A stretch of 64,000 bases of DNA. Source: Casuarius casuarius (Eukaryota; Chordata; Aves; Casuariiformes; Casuariidae). The stretch's first letter is position 1; each line of letters begins with the position of its first letter. Under the pieces are notes generated by a model. The model was not told the DNA's origin and made no database searches. It saw only the letters and a program-made list of their open reading frames with translations. This document shows positions 61,126 through 64,000 of this stretch, one piece after another. The stretch lies in contig PTFA01000038.1 of the NCBI GenBank assembly GCA_003342895.1, forward strand, positions 682,001 to 746,000, given 5' to 3'. Both the position numbers and the translations under genes were made by a program.

Positions 61126-62488
61126 CCCATCCTCTCCATAAAGGGAGACTAGCATGATCTCCTTTTGAAGATAACCATGCTATGGACATCTAAAGGCTGG
61201 TGAGAAAAACCCGAGTCCAAGAAATACAAGGAGACTACACCAGTGTAGCACCAAGGAGAATAGGATGTCCATGTTGTTCCTCATCTTCATTTTCAAATAA
61301 TATGAGCTTGTTTGCTCNTTGCAGAGCAATATAATAAATGCCTAACTGCTCCCTTGACTGTCTCTGACTTTGAATAGGGATCTGAAAGGCACGGTGGGAA
61401 AGGAGCTGGGCTGCCTTAAAGCATGGACCACATGGAAAATTATTTATTTGCCTGTTTATATCCTGTAATAAAAATACACAAACAAAACCTTCCTTCTTCC
61501 CCTCTTAAAACTCTCAATTTATATGCATAGCTAGTTTACATGCTCCTCTGTTCAGTCTGTTTAGAGCACACATGGTGTCTCAACAGTTTGTAAGCATTTG
61601 GAGAGCTTCTGTGGCACGGACAAATACTGGCACCCTGCTACTGCAGACAGGGACCTGAAGCATGTACAGACCCAGGAGCTTGCTGAGGTCATAGCCAGAG
61701 CAGCATTTCGGGTTCAGAAGAACAAACTTGGAAAGATCTTCAGAGGATTTGAACTTCAGAGGATCAAAGTCCAGGGAGCATGTCCTGCCTTACAAGTGTC
61801 ATGCCTGTGGCATGCTGCTTGTTCCTCCCTCTCTCATACATTCCTTTTGTCCAAACAACAGTTCCTTGAGTCAGAGGAAGTCTCTTTTTACAAATTTTTG
61901 CACCCCACCCAGGATAAGGGGCTCTTTCTCTGGAAAGAGAGACACTTTGCAACACCCTTCCTAACTCAAATGGTCTGTGTGAGGGGAAGACTCCCAAGCA
62001 TGCAACTGGTGAGTGACAGATTTGACAGTGATGTGTATGGTGAGCTAAACTCTGCCAGGGGACTGGCCCAGCACCGATCATGCCAATAGGCTTTGCGTCC
62101 TCCCTGCACCTGGACAGAGGAGATATTGCAAATGGACATCATTTGTGAGTGCCACAGGACAGAATTTGCCCCAAAATGGAAAGGAGGGTGGAAGTTTTAG
62201 TGGCCATCCTTGTGCTGCTGGCCAGTTGGCAACTGTATTTGTGCATCAGATGTGTCTGTGCCATGAAGAAGCATTGCAGCATAACTTCTCTCTTAATCAC
62301 CTAATACAAGCCATCAAAATGCCCAGCTGAGACTGAGAGCTAAGCTTTGTGTGAGGACAGGCTGGAATCAGCTTTTCAAGCTGAATGGAGGATAAAACAC
62401 TGTTTCGGTGAGACACCACATAAAAAAGCAGGTCAAAGAGGGCAGGTGGTCTGTTGATAGTCAACTTACCTTCCTATCTGAGTACTTT

Positions 62489-62993
62489 CACAGAATCACA
62501 GAATCACAGAGTGGTTGAGGTTGAAAAGGACCTCTGGAGATCATCTAGTCCAACCCCCCTGCTCAAGCAGGGTCACCTAGAGCANGTTGCACAGGATCGT
62601 GTCCANGTGGGTTTTGAATATCTCCAGAGAAGGAGACTCCACAACCTCTCTGGGCAACCTGTNCCAGTGCTCAACCACCATCACAGTAGTTTTTTCCTCT
62701 TATTCAGATGGAAGTTCCTGTGTTTCAGTTTGTCCCCGTTGTCTCTTGTCTCGTCGCTGGGCACCACTGAAAAGAGTCTGGCCCCATCCTCTTGGGGATA
62801 TCTTTAGATATTTGTATACATTGATAAATCCCCTCTCAGTCTTCTCCAGGCTAAACAGCCCCAGCTCCCTCAGCCTTTCCTCATGCTCCAGTCCCCTAAT
62901 CATCTTCGTAGCCCCACGCTGGACTCTCTCCTGTAGTTCCATGTCTCTCTTGTACTGGGGAGCCCAGAAATGGACACAGTACTCCACATGTGG
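62489..62993 (-). mobile_element. CR1: CR1 LINE, antisense, with RT C-terminal remnant
   Basis: On the plus strand it begins with three copies of the terminal repeat in reverse complement: CACAGAAT at 62489-62496 and 62497-62504, then CACAGAGT at 62505-62512. It continues through CTCTGGAGATCATCTAGTCC and the rest of the CR1 3' region. The minus strand encodes [36 protein letters not shown] and 'NVYKYLK', all from the C-terminal part of CR1 ORF2. Similarity appears to stop near 62993, the 5' truncation point. Small frame breaks and Ns show it is inactive. It is the best-preserved copy in the window. Confidence 0.95.
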
Positions 62994-63203
62994 AGAGCAC
63001 AGATGTTTCCAGAGCACCTGCCAGTATGTGATATGTTTGCCCTCACAGTTCCCTCTGAGAGTGGTGAGAGGCTGTCACACGTGGAGACAGGACCTAGTGG
63101 CTCTGTTCAGCTCAGGTCTGACTTCACTCATTTTTCCTAGGCTAAACTCTTTTCTTCACCTTAAGTCAGCCATCTCTGTGTAAGAGATGAAGGATTGGGG
63201 GGG

Positions 63204-63223
63204 NNNNNNNNNNNNNNNNNNNN
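63204..63223. other. Assembly gap (20 Ns)
   Basis: Twenty undefined bases follow a G7 homopolymer (63197-63203). The fixed short length suggests a small unresolved join or low-complexity sequence. Confidence 0.95.
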
Positions 63224-64000
63224 CTGCTGTTTTGGCCACGGTGATCCAGAATTACCAACTCCACCATTTAAAATGATGACTCACATTCCGCCAAAAGATA
63301 GGTGTTTAAAATGGTAAAACTGACATTTCTAAGTCCTCCATGTTCCCTTTTATCAGAGTTGGAAACACACTTTTTAAAAAATGAAAATCCAAAGGTTTTG
63401 GTATTTGCCTGACTCCAGGGAAACTGAAGAACAGCAACAAATCTTATGGCTCTACCTGTGAGAGCTGGGAGATGCGTTCTTATTTCTCTCTGACCAATGG
63501 TATCTAAAATGCCACATCCACTGGACATATGCAATTCCTGATGAAATCTGAAAAGGAATTGACCCTAAGGCTGGATATGCTGACCTTTGAATATTCTTTT
63601 TAACTGTATTTTATTCCTAAGATAAAAAAAAAAATCTGATGATTTTCTGCAATTCATTTCTTTTATTCTCATATTCAGCCTATTTTGTGTTGACTGTAGT
63701 CATTATAGATAAAATAAAATGAATGCTACTCTTATGTAGCCGTATTGATGCTTCACTGCACAACATTTCCAGCAAGTCCCTGGAGAGACTGGGAACAGGA
63801 ATTCCTCAAGTCTGTTGAAAAAGCTTACTGAATATTGTAAGTACTATTAGCTTCCAGTAAGACCAGAAAGCAAGTAGTGTAGCCCCAATTTATGTGAGAC
63901 CCTCCAGTGCTATGTTTGTGATAAACCAGTGAGTCTTGCAGTACAGAGACATAAGCTTTGAGATCTGTCAAGGTTTCAGAAGACCTCAGAAGGGCCAGGT

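Larger units (their letters stand above)
45210..64000. other. Anonymous noncoding sequence with frequent single Ns
   Basis: Isolated ambiguous bases return from 45210 to the end. No exon is recognisable. The longest frames (192 codons at 56672-57250, interrupted by several Ns; 163 codons at 61598-62089; 129 at 51937-52326) encode nothing I recognise and their compositions look noncoding. Beyond the listed elements, 47310-49450, 49940-51730, 51890-59320, 60080-61030 and 63230-64000 hold anonymous mixed sequence. This includes a pyrimidine-rich tract at about 57360-57590 and C-rich homopolymers near 57827. Confidence 0.55.

Noticed and set aside
61598..62089. Open frame of 163 codons on the plus strand
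   Set aside because: It contains no N and is among the longest frames here. Its translation matches no family I know and it is overlapped by open frames on the other strand, so chance is the simplest explanation in 64 kb.
62587..63183. Open frame of 198 codons on the plus strand
   Set aside because: It is mostly the antisense of the CR1 copy at 62489-62993, not an independent gene.
1..64000. CRISPR arrays, phage, operons or other prokaryotic systems
   Set aside because: No spaced direct repeats, no dense coding, no ribosome-binding sites; everything points to a vertebrate nuclear genome.

Overview
This 64 kb window looks like noncoding DNA from a vertebrate nuclear genome, most likely a bird (a crocodilian or turtle is possible). 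The main clue is CR1 LINE sequence. Two clear copies end in the 8-bp terminal repeat ATTCTGTG/ATTCTATG and carry remnants of the CR1 reverse-transcriptase ORF (59698-60074 on +, 62489-62993 on -). Several shorter 3' fragments and one much older, heavily decayed CR1 copy (about 29770-30520, +) are also present. Recognisable repeats are sparse, which fits a bird. Family assignments come from comparison with remembered consensus sequences, not from a search.

I found no protein-coding exon, tRNA, rRNA, operon, phage, CRISPR or bacterial-type feature that I can support. Open reading frames longer than 100 codons occur, but they are low-complexity, interrupted, of no recognisable family, or lie inside CR1 copies. 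The window is best read as part of a long intergenic region or a large intron.

Layout. 1-5194: anonymous sequence with frequent single Ns and a 26-bp-period tandem duplication. 5195-15373: no single Ns, with a compact CpG-rich islet (about 6225-6500) and an L2/MIR-like remnant (7103-7280). 15374-23602: single Ns again, plus a large (TTCCC)n tract interrupted by a 145-base gap and followed by a textbook G-quadruplex motif. 23603-37460: free of Ns, with a second CpG-rich islet (27355-27680), L2/MIR-like and old CR1 remnants, and a stretch (34690-35420) that resembles a conserved developmental enhancer. 37462-45209: mostly AT-rich with ancient repeat fragments. 45210-64000: single Ns again, with MIR/L2-like remnants, homeodomain-site-rich stretches (46360-46990), a CpG-rich patch with a three-half-site nuclear-receptor motif (47158-47184), and the youngest CR1 copies.

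The most useful observations are the block pattern of ambiguous bases, an unnamed dispersed repeat family with at least five related copies here (near 10900, 21210-21350, 32530, 49730 and 61040), the ancient CR1, the TTCCC/G4 locus, and the possible regulatory islets. I did not find a novel biological system; the regulatory suggestions are inference.
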